A stretch of DNA of 64,000 nucleotides, from the NCBI GenBank assembly GCA_963824885.1, contig CAWGQN010000001.1, forward strand, positions 1 through 64,000, written 5' to 3'. The notes under the pieces were generated by a model, which saw nothing but the letters and a program-made list of their open reading frames with translations, made no database searches and was not told where the DNA came from. Of this stretch, positions 26,146 to 34,639 are shown piece after piece. Origin of the DNA: CAWGQN01 sp963824885 (lineage in GTDB: Bacteria; Actinomycetota; Actinomycetes; Actinomycetales; Microbacteriaceae). How positions within the stretch are numbered: the first letter of the stretch is position 1; every line of letters starts with the position of its first letter. The translations under genes were made by a program, and so were the position numbers.

Positions 26146-27379
26146 CGGCGTTCTCGTCAACCAGAGTGCGCACGACTGCGTCGGCAAGCAGTCGGCCCGA
26201 ACGTGTCAAAACGACGGAACCCCGTGCTATGGCAGCCGCATCGATTAGTCCGCGGGCAACCAGTCCAGCGACCGCGCGACGACCGTGGGGCGCGAGATTC
26301 GCGAGTGCGATTCCTTCTCGAGTGCGAGTCTCTAACAGGACGCGTTCAAGGGCGCGCTCAGACTCACTGAGAATCTCGCGCCCCGCGGCGGGCGATAATC
26401 CCGAGACCAGACGCTCCGCATACGCCCGGGGGTGCGCCACGTTCCACCACCGCACGCCCCCAATGTGGCTGTGCGCCCCGGGTCCGACCCCCCACCAATC
26501 GTGCCCTCGCCAATACGCCAAATTGTGTCGTGAACGATACGCGTCGCTACGAGCCCAATTGCTCACTTCATACCACGAATACCCCGACCCTGTCATCGCC
26601 GAATCAATCGCCTCATACATGTCAGCTTGCGCGTCCTCATCGACACCCGCGACGGTGCCCGATCGGATTTGCCGCGCGAGTTTGGTACCTTTTTCGACAG
26701 TGAGCGCGTAAGCGGATACGTGGTCGGGTTCACACGCAAGTGCCGACGCAATCGAACTATTCCAATCGTCAAGGGATTCGCCGGGTGCACCATAAATGAG
26801 GTCGAGGCTCACGTTCAGGCCGGCGGCTCGGGCCCACTGTGCCACAAGCGGTACGCGCTCAGGATCGTGCGTGCGGTCCAGGACCGCGAGGACGTGCCGC
26901 GCTGCCGATTGCATGCCAACGCTCACCCGCGTGAACCCGGCATCGGCTAAACGCATGAGCGCGTCGGCGTCGACAGAATCGGGGTTCGCTTCGATTGTGA
27001 TTTCCGCATCGGCGTCGATTGACCACTCGGACCCGATTGCGTTAAGCACTAATGCAAGATCGGTAGTCGGCAAAATCGTCGGCGTGCCGCCCCCAAAGAA
27101 AACGGTTGACAATCGCCTTTCCGCAACGTCGGCACTGCGAAGAACCGCACCGGCCAGGTCGATCTCGCTGACCGCGTGCGCGGCGAACTCGTCTCGCCGC
27201 GCCCCATGAAGCTCGGTCGCTGTATATGTATTGAAATCGCAATACCCACAGCGCACTCGACAATACGGGATGTGAACGTAGATCCCGAAATCGCGCTCGG
27301 CAGAGCGCACCGCCGCACACGCGGGTAAGGCCCCGTCGGCAGGGGCGCGCTCACTCACCGGAACCGTCGCGTTTGCCAC
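26138..27379 (-). CDS. hemW: Radical SAM haem chaperone HemW
   Basis: Once called an oxygen-independent coproporphyrinogen oxidase, HemW is now seen as a haem-binding chaperone. The Fe-S motif is YCRVRCGYCDFNTYT (Cys-x3-Cys-x2-Cys). Downstream are FFGGGTPTIL, TIEANPDSVDADAL and RVSVGMQSAARHVL. The family C-terminal winged-helix-like domain is present. Start codon GTG at 27379. A true CPDH/HemN would have an extra Cys and a longer N-terminus, not seen here. It lies nine bases after DUF1990 in the same direction and before the convergent DUF4870 gene. Confidence 0.93.
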   Translation of the reverse strand: MANATVPVSERAPADGALPACAAVRSAERDFGIYVHIPYCRVRCGYCDFNTYTATELHGARRDEFAAHAVSEIDLAGAVLRSADVAERRLSTVFFGGGTPTILPTTDLALVLNAIGSEWSIDADAEITIEANPDSVDADALMRLADAGFTRVSVGMQSAARHVLAVLDRTHDPERVPLVAQWARAAGLNVSLDLIYGAPGESLDDWNSSIASALACEPDHVSAYALTVEKGTKLARQIRSGTVAGVDEDAQADMYEAIDSAMTGSGYSWYEVSNWARSDAYRSRHNLAYWRGHDWWGVGPGAHSHIGGVRWWNVAHPRAYAERLVSGLSPAAGREILSESERALERVLLETRTREGIALANLAPHGRRAVAGLVARGLIDAAAIARGSVVLTRSGRLLADAVVRTLVDENAAT

Positions 27380-27388
27380 CGAAACCGA

Positions 27389-28033
27389 CTACCTGGACCA
27401 GTCGGGACGCAATGCACGAAGAAATCGCTGAACATACGCGCGCTGGATTGCCCGGACGATTGGTCGCGCGACCCTCGCGAGAAAGGTCGCCGGTGTCGAA
27501 AAAGACCGCACGACGAGCCACACCGAGTCGTCGTCGCGCCACTCCACGACCAACAGTTCCTCACCACTGAGCTGGTGCCCCTTGAGGGTACCAATCGCGA
27601 ATCCCTGGCGGCGCGACTCGTCGATAACGGAGACGACGCGCACGGGGGATTTGAAAACAATCGGACCAATTTTCGTTCGAAAGACCACGTCCATTCCCGC
27701 CGAAAGAAATGGGATTCCATCGGGCGAAAATCGATTATCGTGAGATTCGTCGGCGGGGCCAATGGGATTGCCACGGGCGTCGAAAGCCACCCCACGATAT
27801 TCCCTCCCCGCGTCGAGAGTGACACTGTGAACCTCAATTGCGCTGTGACGTTGCACGCCCCACGTCATGAGAAGGGTTGTCGCGGTGTGAAATCGCTCAG
27901 AACCCGAACCGAGCCGCATTTCATCGTGCGACGGCCGGTACCCCGAGGGCGGATAACTCAGCAGATCGGAGGAATGTGTTCCACCGATGGCACCATAAGT
28001 AACGGCCTGACCGTCATAGCTGCGTCGTCGCAC
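27389..28033 (-). CDS. DUF1990 family protein
   Basis: A 214-residue protein with the DUF1990 pattern: an N-terminal SYPPSGYRPSHDEMRLGSG segment, then WGVQRHSAIEVHSV, and near the C-terminus FAIGTLKGHQLSGEELLVVEW. The function is unknown; some relatives belong to a SRPBCC-like fold that could bind a lipid-like ligand. It lies 3 bp after lepA and 9 bp before hemW, so the three are probably co-transcribed. Confidence 0.85.
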   Translation of the reverse strand: MRRRSYDGQAVTYGAIGGTHSSDLLSYPPSGYRPSHDEMRLGSGSERFHTATTLLMTWGVQRHSAIEVHSVTLDAGREYRGVAFDARGNPIGPADESHDNRFSPDGIPFLSAGMDVVFRTKIGPIVFKSPVRVVSVIDESRRQGFAIGTLKGHQLSGEELLVVEWRDDDSVWLVVRSFSTPATFLARVARPIVRAIQRAYVQRFLRALRPDWSR

Positions 28034-28036
28034 TTC

Positions 28037-29887
28037 TTACGCCATTTCTCCTTTTTCGATGTCGCCCGAAAGCGCGGCAATAAACGCCTCTTGAGGCACC
28101 TCGACTCGTCCAACCATCTTCATGCGTTTCTTGCCCTCTTTTTGCTTCTCGAGCAATTTTCTCTTGCGGGTGATGTCTCCCCCGTAGCATTTGGCCAGGA
28201 CATCTTTACGAATGGCCTTGATGCTTTGCCGCGCGATTACGCGTGAACCGATTGCCGCTTGGATCGGCACCTCAAACTGCTGCCGCGGAATGAGTTTTCT
28301 CAAGCGTTCCGTCATCAGCACGCCATACGCGTACGCTTTGTCCCGATGAACAATCGCACTGAAGGCATCAACATTTTCGCCCTGCAGCACAATGTCAACT
28401 TTAACGAGGTCCGCTTCCTGGTGCCCCATTGGCTCATAGTCGAACGAGGCAAAACCCTGGGTGCGACTCTTCAAGTGATCAAAAAAGTCAAAGACAATCT
28501 CACCGAGGGGTATCTTGTATCGCAACTCAACGCGGTCTTCCCCGAGGTATTCCATGCCCAAGAGGTTCCCTCTGCGGCTTTGAGCCAGCTCCATAATCGT
28601 TCCCACGTAGTCTTTCGGCGCGAGAATTGCGGCCTTGACAACGGGTTCAGAAACGCTTGTCACCTTTCCACCGGGAAACTCGCTCGGGTTCGTCACGGTC
28701 AGAATCGTGCCATCGTCGGACGTTACCGAATAAATCACCGACGGCGCGGTCGTAATGAGACTCAGATCAAACTCGCGATTGAGTCGCTCGGTGACGATTT
28801 CAAGGTGGAGCAGACCCAAAAATCCGACGCGAAAACCGAAACCCAACGCAACAGATGTCTCGGGTTCGTAATTGAGGGCAGCGTCCGACAGTTTGAGCTT
28901 GTCGAGCGCCTCACGCAATCGCGGATAGTCGCTGCCATCAATCGGATAGAGACCCGAAAACACCATCGGTTTTGGATCGGTGTATCCCGCGAGGGCGGTT
29001 GCCGCCGGTTTTTCCGCATTCGTGATGGTGTCACCCACTTTTGACTGGCGAACATCTTTGACACCCGTGATGAGATACCCCACCTCCCCCACACCGAGTC
29101 CTCGTGTCGGGACCGCGTCGGGCGAACTGACACCGATCTCAAGGAGTTCGTGGGCCGCTCGCGTCGACATCATTTGAATCCGCCCGCGCGGGGACAGCGA
29201 GCCATCGATGACCCGAACATACGTCACGACACCGCGATAACTGTCATAAACGGAATCGAATATCATGGCGCGCGCGGGACCGCGTGGGTCTCCCACCGGA
29301 GCGGGAACGATCTCCGCGACCCTGTCGAGAAGTGCTCCAACACCGTCACCCGTCTTGCCCGACACTCGCAGGACGTCGTCGGGGCTGCCTCCAATGAGGC
29401 TCGCAAGTTCGCGCGCATATTTTTCGGGCTCGGCGGCAGGCAAATCGACCTTGCTGAGCGCGGGAATTATTGTGAGGTCGTTCTCTAACGCGAGATAGAG
29501 ATTTGCCAGAGTTTGCGCCTCCATCCCTTGGGCTGCGTCGACCAACAAAACCGCGCCCTCACACGCCGCGAGTGATCGGCTCACCTCATACGTAAAGTCG
29601 ACGTGGCCCGGAGTATCAATCATGTTCAGTGCGTACGTGTGATTGTCTCGTTCCCACGGCATACGAACCGCTTGGCTCTTAATCGTGATTCCGCGCTCGC
29701 GCTCAATGTCCATGCGATCAAGATATTGCGCACGCATGTCACGACCTTCGACGACCCCCGTAATCTGAAGCATGCGATCAGCGAGCGTCGACTTTCCGTG
29801 ATCGATGTGGGCAATGATACAAAAATTGCGAATAAACGCCGGATCGGTCGACGCCGGTTCGAGGGCGGTGGTTGCGCGCGGTGACAT
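28037..29887 (-). CDS. lepA: Elongation factor 4 (back-translocating GTPase)
   Basis: LepA/EF4 is a ribosome-bound GTPase. The 616-residue protein shows G1 AHIDHGKST, G2 around RERGITIKSQ, G3 DTPGHVDF and G4 SKVD (Ser in place of Asn, seen in many LepA). Domains III and V and the LepA-specific C-terminal domain follow, with GMEYLGEDRVELRYKIPLGEIVFDFFDHLKS and KLLEKQKEGKKRMK. The length is normal. The 213-bp region to rpsT holds both promoters, though no clear hexamers were identified. Confidence 0.96.
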   Translation of the reverse strand: MSPRATTALEPASTDPAFIRNFCIIAHIDHGKSTLADRMLQITGVVEGRDMRAQYLDRMDIERERGITIKSQAVRMPWERDNHTYALNMIDTPGHVDFTYEVSRSLAACEGAVLLVDAAQGMEAQTLANLYLALENDLTIIPALSKVDLPAAEPEKYARELASLIGGSPDDVLRVSGKTGDGVGALLDRVAEIVPAPVGDPRGPARAMIFDSVYDSYRGVVTYVRVIDGSLSPRGRIQMMSTRAAHELLEIGVSSPDAVPTRGLGVGEVGYLITGVKDVRQSKVGDTITNAEKPAATALAGYTDPKPMVFSGLYPIDGSDYPRLREALDKLKLSDAALNYEPETSVALGFGFRVGFLGLLHLEIVTERLNREFDLSLITTAPSVIYSVTSDDGTILTVTNPSEFPGGKVTSVSEPVVKAAILAPKDYVGTIMELAQSRRGNLLGMEYLGEDRVELRYKIPLGEIVFDFFDHLKSRTQGFASFDYEPMGHQEADLVKVDIVLQGENVDAFSAIVHRDKAYAYGVLMTERLRKLIPRQQFEVPIQAAIGSRVIARQSIKAIRKDVLAKCYGGDITRKRKLLEKQKEGKKRMKMVGRVEVPQEAFIAALSGDIEKGEMA

Positions 29888-30100
29888 TGTGTCGCAATTC
29901 TTTCACGGTCAACGAGAGACGTGAGTGTTTGGGGCGCGTTCCCGACGTGTTGCCGCATTCGAGCCACTTTGATAGCGTGGCTAGCTGGCCCGCGCGACAA
30001 TTTCGCCACGCTGTGCCCGCACGTCGCCACCGATTTTATTTCGCGTGGGCGCACTTCCGCCGGCAGGCCCCAAATATGCATGTGAGGATTAAGGTAAAAC

Positions 30101-30361
30101 GTGGCAAACATTAAGTCGCAAATAAAGCGGATCTCAACAAACAAAAAGGCCCATGACCGCAATAAGGCGGTCAAGAGCGAGTTGCGGACGGCAATTCGTG
30201 CGACCCGTATCGCAGTCAAAACCGGCACGAAAGAAGAAGCATCTGTCGCTCTTCGCGTCGCAGGAAAGAAGCTTGACAAAGCGGCCAGCAAGGGCGTTAT
30301 TCACAAGAACCAAGCAGCCAACCGCAAGTCGGCAATCGCACGACAGGTTGCTGCGCTCTAA
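30101..30361 (+). CDS. rpsT: 30S ribosomal protein S20
   Basis: An 86-residue, Lys/Arg-rich primary 16S rRNA-binding protein: ANIKSQIKRISTNKKAHDRNKAVKSELRT at the N-terminus and a C-terminal KNQAANRKSAIARQVAAL. The start is GTG at 30101 with AAGG upstream; TAAGGT five bases before it could also be a -10 for a near-leaderless mRNA. The gene is convergent with holA, 7 bp away, and divergent from lepA, the usual neighbourhood. Confidence 0.96.
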   Translation: MANIKSQIKRISTNKKAHDRNKAVKSELRTAIRATRIAVKTGTKEEASVALRVAGKKLDKAASKGVIHKNQAANRKSAIARQVAAL

Positions 30362-30368
30362 CCTGAGT

Positions 30369-31412
30369 TCATGAGCGCCCGCGAGAAACGACACCACGCG
30401 CACTGATCATGCGCACCATTTGCTCGAGCGCGAAAATTGGATCTCGACTTGCACCCTTGACGTTGGCATCGGTCTCGGCAAGCATTTCAATACACCGACT
30501 AATTCCCACTTCTGTCCAGCCGCGAAGGTCTCGGATAGCACGGTCAATTTGCCACGGTGCCACACCCAATTGCGATGCAACCTGAGCAGTCGTCCCCCGT
30601 GCGCCTAAGACTTGCGCCATCGTGCGAATCTTGAGTGCAAAAACGGCAACAATCGGCACCGGATCTCCTCCCGATGCGATTGCGTGGCGAAGAGACGCGA
30701 GAGCTTCGCGATAGCGTCCTGCAATTGCTGCGTCCGCAACCGCGAAGGAACGCATTTCAACACGACCGCCGTAATACCGATCAACAGTCTCTTCATCGAT
30801 GTCGTGCGATGCGTCAGCAATAAGTTGTCGACACGCGGCCGCCAGTTCAGCGAGGTTAGTCCCAAAGGCTGAAACGAGCGCGCGAATCGCCTCCGGACTG
30901 GCCCTCGTGCCGCGTACGGCAAACTCGGCACGCGCAAAATCTGCTCGGTCCGATTCTCGAGTGAGTTCGGCACACACGACCTCGATTCCCGCGCGGGCGC
31001 TTCGACGAATTGCCTCGAGGAGTCGCTTACCGCGCACTCCGCCACCGTGTCTGAATACGACGCACGTGTCATCGGCTGGGTGTTCGACGTAGTCGAGCGC
31101 TTCGCCGAGAAATCGATCATTGCACTTCTCGACCGCACTCACCCGAATAAGCCGAGGCTCGTTGAAAAGAGACGGACTCGCGAGTGTCATAAGCTGACCC
31201 GCCTCATAATTCTGCGCGTCGATTTCGCTCACTTCTAGCCCCGGCGCGGCGTCGCGCAATGAATCTCGCAGGACGTGAATTGCACGATCTGCGAGGAATG
31301 ACTCGGTTCCCGACACCAAAACGAGCGGTGCCGAACGAATCTTGTGCCACGGAACCCGGGGAATTGTGGTCGCTGCGGCGGCGCCTCTTGGCGAATTTTT
31401 GGTGGGGACCAC
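30369..31412 (-). CDS. holA: DNA polymerase III subunit delta
   Basis: The delta subunit opens the beta clamp during clamp loading. The GTG at 31412 is chosen (347 residues) because AAGGGA stands about 6 nt upstream; the frame is open to 31463. Family features are VPWHKIRSAPLVLVSGTESFLADRAIHVLRD near the N-terminus, a central lid, and a C-terminal collar domain with SQLGVAPWQIDRAIRDLRGWTEVGISRCIEMLAETDANVKGAS. The first 209 nt overlap the tail of the comEC frame, which is unusual. Confidence 0.93.
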   Translation of the reverse strand: MVPTKNSPRGAAAATTIPRVPWHKIRSAPLVLVSGTESFLADRAIHVLRDSLRDAAPGLEVSEIDAQNYEAGQLMTLASPSLFNEPRLIRVSAVEKCNDRFLGEALDYVEHPADDTCVVFRHGGGVRGKRLLEAIRRSARAGIEVVCAELTRESDRADFARAEFAVRGTRASPEAIRALVSAFGTNLAELAAACRQLIADASHDIDEETVDRYYGGRVEMRSFAVADAAIAGRYREALASLRHAIASGGDPVPIVAVFALKIRTMAQVLGARGTTAQVASQLGVAPWQIDRAIRDLRGWTEVGISRCIEMLAETDANVKGASRDPIFALEQMVRMISARGVVSRGRS

Positions 31413-33864
31413 GCGTTTCCCTTCTGCTCGCGTCAAGACTAATCGTTCCGGCGTGTACCGCACCCATCGGAGACGCTCGTTCTGTCCAAACGACGAGATG
31501 CGAGCGCGGATCCGTTGAGGCCGGTGCGTCCCTGCGCGGCTCGCCGTCTCCCGCGACGATGATGAGACCCGCCGAATCTGTCCGTAACACGCCGGTTCCC
31601 GACGCTCTCAAGAGGTCTAACACTCGATCAGTCGGATGTCCGTACCGGTTTCGCTCCCCGACGGAAATCAGACCCACAGCCGCACCAATGTGACGGTACA
31701 GGCGCTCACTCTGATCCGCGGAACCGTGGTGCGCAACCTTCACGATGTCGACCCGCGGTACACGCGACGCGGATAATAAAGCGTCTTGCGATGCTTGCCC
31801 GAGATCACCAAGAAAGAGGCTCGTGAGGCCCGTCCCTTCAAAGACGACCGCGACGCTCGCGTCGTTCCCCGAGACAGATTTCGACGAGGCCACATTGGGC
31901 GGCCATAAGACGCGCCATGAAAGGTCTCCGAGGGTTCCCCGTTGTCCCAGCTCTCCCGAAATATGCTGAACGCCCGCATCATTGAGCGCCCCGATGACGC
32001 GCTCGTCCGAGGGACGTGACGCCCGGCCAAGCAGAGCGATTGCTCCCTCTGATAACCGTTGAAGCACAGCGTCAAGTCCGCCCACATGGTCACGGTCAAA
32101 GTGAGTGACGACGACGAGATCAATGTCCCCGACGCCAAGTTGATCGAGGCACGCGGCAGCGTCGCGCTCCGACGGACCCGCATCGATTACGGCGACACTG
32201 TCGCCGCTTCGAACAACAAAAGCGTCGCCTTGACCCACATCACATGCCGCAACCGTCCAATCGCGCGGCATCCCCGCGACGCGCCCAAACGAACCGCCAA
32301 AAACAGCGCCGAGCGACACCGCTACGGAGGTGCACGCGACCGCGCTTGCGATCAATCTGAACCGGTGGTGACGCCTTTGTGTGAATCCCACGAATGCGAC
32401 ACACGCGGAGATCGACGCGAGTGACACAGTGACAACACCAAGCTCACCGGCGATCCAAGGAATTCGTGCCTCCGGGACGGCCGCCACCCACGTTGCGACT
32501 CGCGCAATCCAATCAGCCGGCACCCACGCCGCCCACAAGGCGATCTCCGCGGGACCCGATGCAAGCGGCAAGAGAAGACAGCCGAGCAATCCGATCACCG
32601 TCGCGATCGGCGCCGCTGGTTGACACAACACGTTGGCAACCACTCCGAGTAACGGAATAGATGGGTCGAGCAGAATAAGCACCGGTTGGCATGCCACGTG
32701 GGCGGCCACGGGAACAGCGATGGCTCGAGCAATTGTCCGGGGCACGAGACGGCTCAATGCGCCAGAAATAGGACCTGTCAGAAGTATGAGCCCCCCGGTC
32801 GCAAGCACCGACAATGCAAAACCAATGCTCCGCGAGTACCAGGGATCGACCACGAGAAGAACAATGACCGCGACGCACAGGGCCGAGAGTCCACCTCGCA
32901 AACGGCCCCGAGCGAGCGCGACCAACACGATCAGCGCCATTGTGGCAGCACGCAATACGCTCGGTCCGGGCGTCACGAGAACGACGAAACCGGCGAGGGC
33001 GAGCAGTGAGCAAATGATGCGAAGATTTCGGCGCATTCCGGTCACCGCACACAGGGAAAATATGATGCCCACGACGACCGCGCAATTGGCTCCCGAGACC
33101 GCCGTGAGGTGACTGAGCGAACTGTCTTTCATGGCGCGATCAAGCTCGGGGCTCACCATCGAGGTGTCGCCAATCGCGAGTCCTGGCAAAAGCGCGCCGC
33201 CGGTCCCGGGAAGCGCGAGTGCGGCGTCCGAAAAACGCGCGCGTAACTCATTGGCGACCGCAATCGGTCCGCTGGGCTCGCTCACGACCGTTGGAGGCTG
33301 CGTCGCAAACAATCTAAATGCGAGCGGTTTATCCGTCGTGTGCGCTCTAACTCGAGACGCCATGCGAATTTCCGCGCCGACGCGCACGCTCGAGAGCTCG
33401 CCGCGTGACGCGGTGGTCTCAACCCGGGCTGGCGAATGGACCTGGTCTGGTGCAGTGTCTACGCTCGTTACCACGACCGTAAATGTCGCGCGACCATCAC
33501 GCGGCGAGAGTGACGAATCGGCGTATTGGGATGATTCCGGTGCAGACGTAACGATTCCCTCGATGAGGGCTATCTCTTTTGACTCGGCGGCCGCGAGTAG
33601 TGATGCGGGCCTTCGGTGTGAATCGTGGAACCCAACGGAGACGCACACGAGCCCGCCGATACACGCACTCAGCGCAACGACACCGATTACCGATTTGAGT
33701 CGTTCCCTTCCAGCACTGGGCGCGATCATCAAGATCGTCACGGTGGTGGCGAAACCTCCCGCGAATACGATGGCGAATCCCCACGCCGCGCCGGGTGCCG
33801 ATACCAACACTCCGGTCACGAGCCACGCGAATAAGGCGGGAATACTTAGTCGGGCATCAATCAT
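31204..33864 (-). CDS. comEC: ComEC/Rec2 family DNA uptake channel
   Basis: An 886-residue polytopic protein. The N-terminal membrane segment and DUF4131-like domain (about 1-190) are followed by the Competence domain with SHLTAVSGANCAVVVGIIF and more helices (190-500). The C-terminal metallo-beta-lactamase domain has VVTHFDRDHVGGLDAVL and KVAHHGSADQS. With ComEA it would pass single-stranded DNA inward. The family normally ends soon after a VWTER-like motif, here VVWTERAS (about residue 799). The frame instead runs about 85 codons further into holA with an Arg-rich, unconserved tail, which suggests loss of the native stop. The ATG overlaps comEA by 4 bp. Confidence 0.9.
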   Translation of the reverse strand: MIDARLSIPALFAWLVTGVLVSAPGAAWGFAIVFAGGFATTVTILMIAPSAGRERLKSVIGVVALSACIGGLVCVSVGFHDSHRRPASLLAAAESKEIALIEGIVTSAPESSQYADSSLSPRDGRATFTVVVTSVDTAPDQVHSPARVETTASRGELSSVRVGAEIRMASRVRAHTTDKPLAFRLFATQPPTVVSEPSGPIAVANELRARFSDAALALPGTGGALLPGLAIGDTSMVSPELDRAMKDSSLSHLTAVSGANCAVVVGIIFSLCAVTGMRRNLRIICSLLALAGFVVLVTPGPSVLRAATMALIVLVALARGRLRGGLSALCVAVIVLLVVDPWYSRSIGFALSVLATGGLILLTGPISGALSRLVPRTIARAIAVPVAAHVACQPVLILLDPSIPLLGVVANVLCQPAAPIATVIGLLGCLLLPLASGPAEIALWAAWVPADWIARVATWVAAVPEARIPWIAGELGVVTVSLASISACVAFVGFTQRRHHRFRLIASAVACTSVAVSLGAVFGGSFGRVAGMPRDWTVAACDVGQGDAFVVRSGDSVAVIDAGPSERDAAACLDQLGVGDIDLVVVTHFDRDHVGGLDAVLQRLSEGAIALLGRASRPSDERVIGALNDAGVQHISGELGQRGTLGDLSWRVLWPPNVASSKSVSGNDASVAVVFEGTGLTSLFLGDLGQASQDALLSASRVPRVDIVKVAHHGSADQSERLYRHIGAAVGLISVGERNRYGHPTDRVLDLLRASGTGVLRTDSAGLIIVAGDGEPRRDAPASTDPRSHLVVWTERASPMGAVHAGTISLDASRRETRGPHQKFAKRRRRSDHNSPGSVAQDSFGTARFGVGNRVIPRRSCNSRPARFIARRRAGARSERNRRAEL

Positions 33865-34529
33865 CCGACGGCGACGTGATCGCGCACCGCGTCAAGCGTC
33901 TTTTCGCCAAACCCATTCACTTGAGAGAGATCGTCAATTGATGAGAAGCGGCCGTGTGTGGTTCGCCAGTCGACTATTCGTTGAGCGAGCGCGACACCAA
34001 CTCGGGGCAATGTTTGAAGCTCAGACGGTGAAGCGGAGTTGAGGTTGACCCGACCCCCAGAGTCGGGGCCGATTGCGGCGGCGACGGGCGATTCGCCGAT
34101 CCGCGGAATGTGCAATTGCTCGCCATCAACGAGCCGGCGAGCAAGATTCACACTCGATGGATCGGCATCCCCCGCAAGACCCAACGCCGCGGCAATTGCA
34201 TCAACGACGCGCGCGGTTGCCGGTACTCGCACCAGGCCCGGCGCATTGACGGCCCCAATGACGTGCGCGTAGATCTCCCCGCCCGCCGCATCGGGCCCGT
34301 GGGTCGGCGTAGCGTCTGGATCGCGAGTTACTGCGGCTGGCCGCGGTAACTCTTGGCGTTCGCCCCGCGCGGCAAACCCGGAAAGCACGATGCTCACGAT
34401 GAGAGCGACGACCCCGACAACAATGACCGAGGCACTTGCGACACGCAACCGGACGGAAGGCAGGGCACGGCTGCCGGAGTGCCGGTCAAGGACTCTTTTC
34501 GTTGGGCTCGATGCGTGCCGCACGTGCAT
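33861..34529 (-). CDS. comEA: ComEA-type DNA-binding protein
   Basis: A 222-residue membrane-anchored DNA receptor. A short cytoplasmic start precedes one membrane helix (about 30-52). An SLBB domain follows (IYAHVIGAVNAPGLVRVPATARVVDAIAAALG) and then two helix-hairpin-helix motifs (VNLNSASPSELQTLPRVGVALAQRIVDWR and FSSIDDLSQVNGFGEKTLDAV). It precedes and overlaps comEC. TAACGT lies seven bases before the ATG, suggesting a leaderless mRNA. Confidence 0.94.
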   Translation of the reverse strand: MHVRHASSPTKRVLDRHSGSRALPSVRLRVASASVIVVGVVALIVSIVLSGFAARGERQELPRPAAVTRDPDATPTHGPDAAGGEIYAHVIGAVNAPGLVRVPATARVVDAIAAALGLAGDADPSSVNLARRLVDGEQLHIPRIGESPVAAAIGPDSGGRVNLNSASPSELQTLPRVGVALAQRIVDWRTTHGRFSSIDDLSQVNGFGEKTLDAVRDHVAVG

Positions 34530-34536
34530 CTCATCG

Positions 34537-34542
34537 ACGTTA
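34537..34542 (-). promoter_or_regulatory. -10 hexamer of comEA-comEC
   Basis: TAACGT lies 7 nt before the comEA ATG, consistent with transcription starting at the start codon. Confidence 0.4.
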
Positions 34543-34639
34543 GATCAACCGGTGTCCGAGCGATTGTCGACTGCCGACCGGTTGTAGAACATCTTCACGA
34601 CAGTGAGTTGTTGGCGAATCGCGGGGCAGCCCTTGTGCC

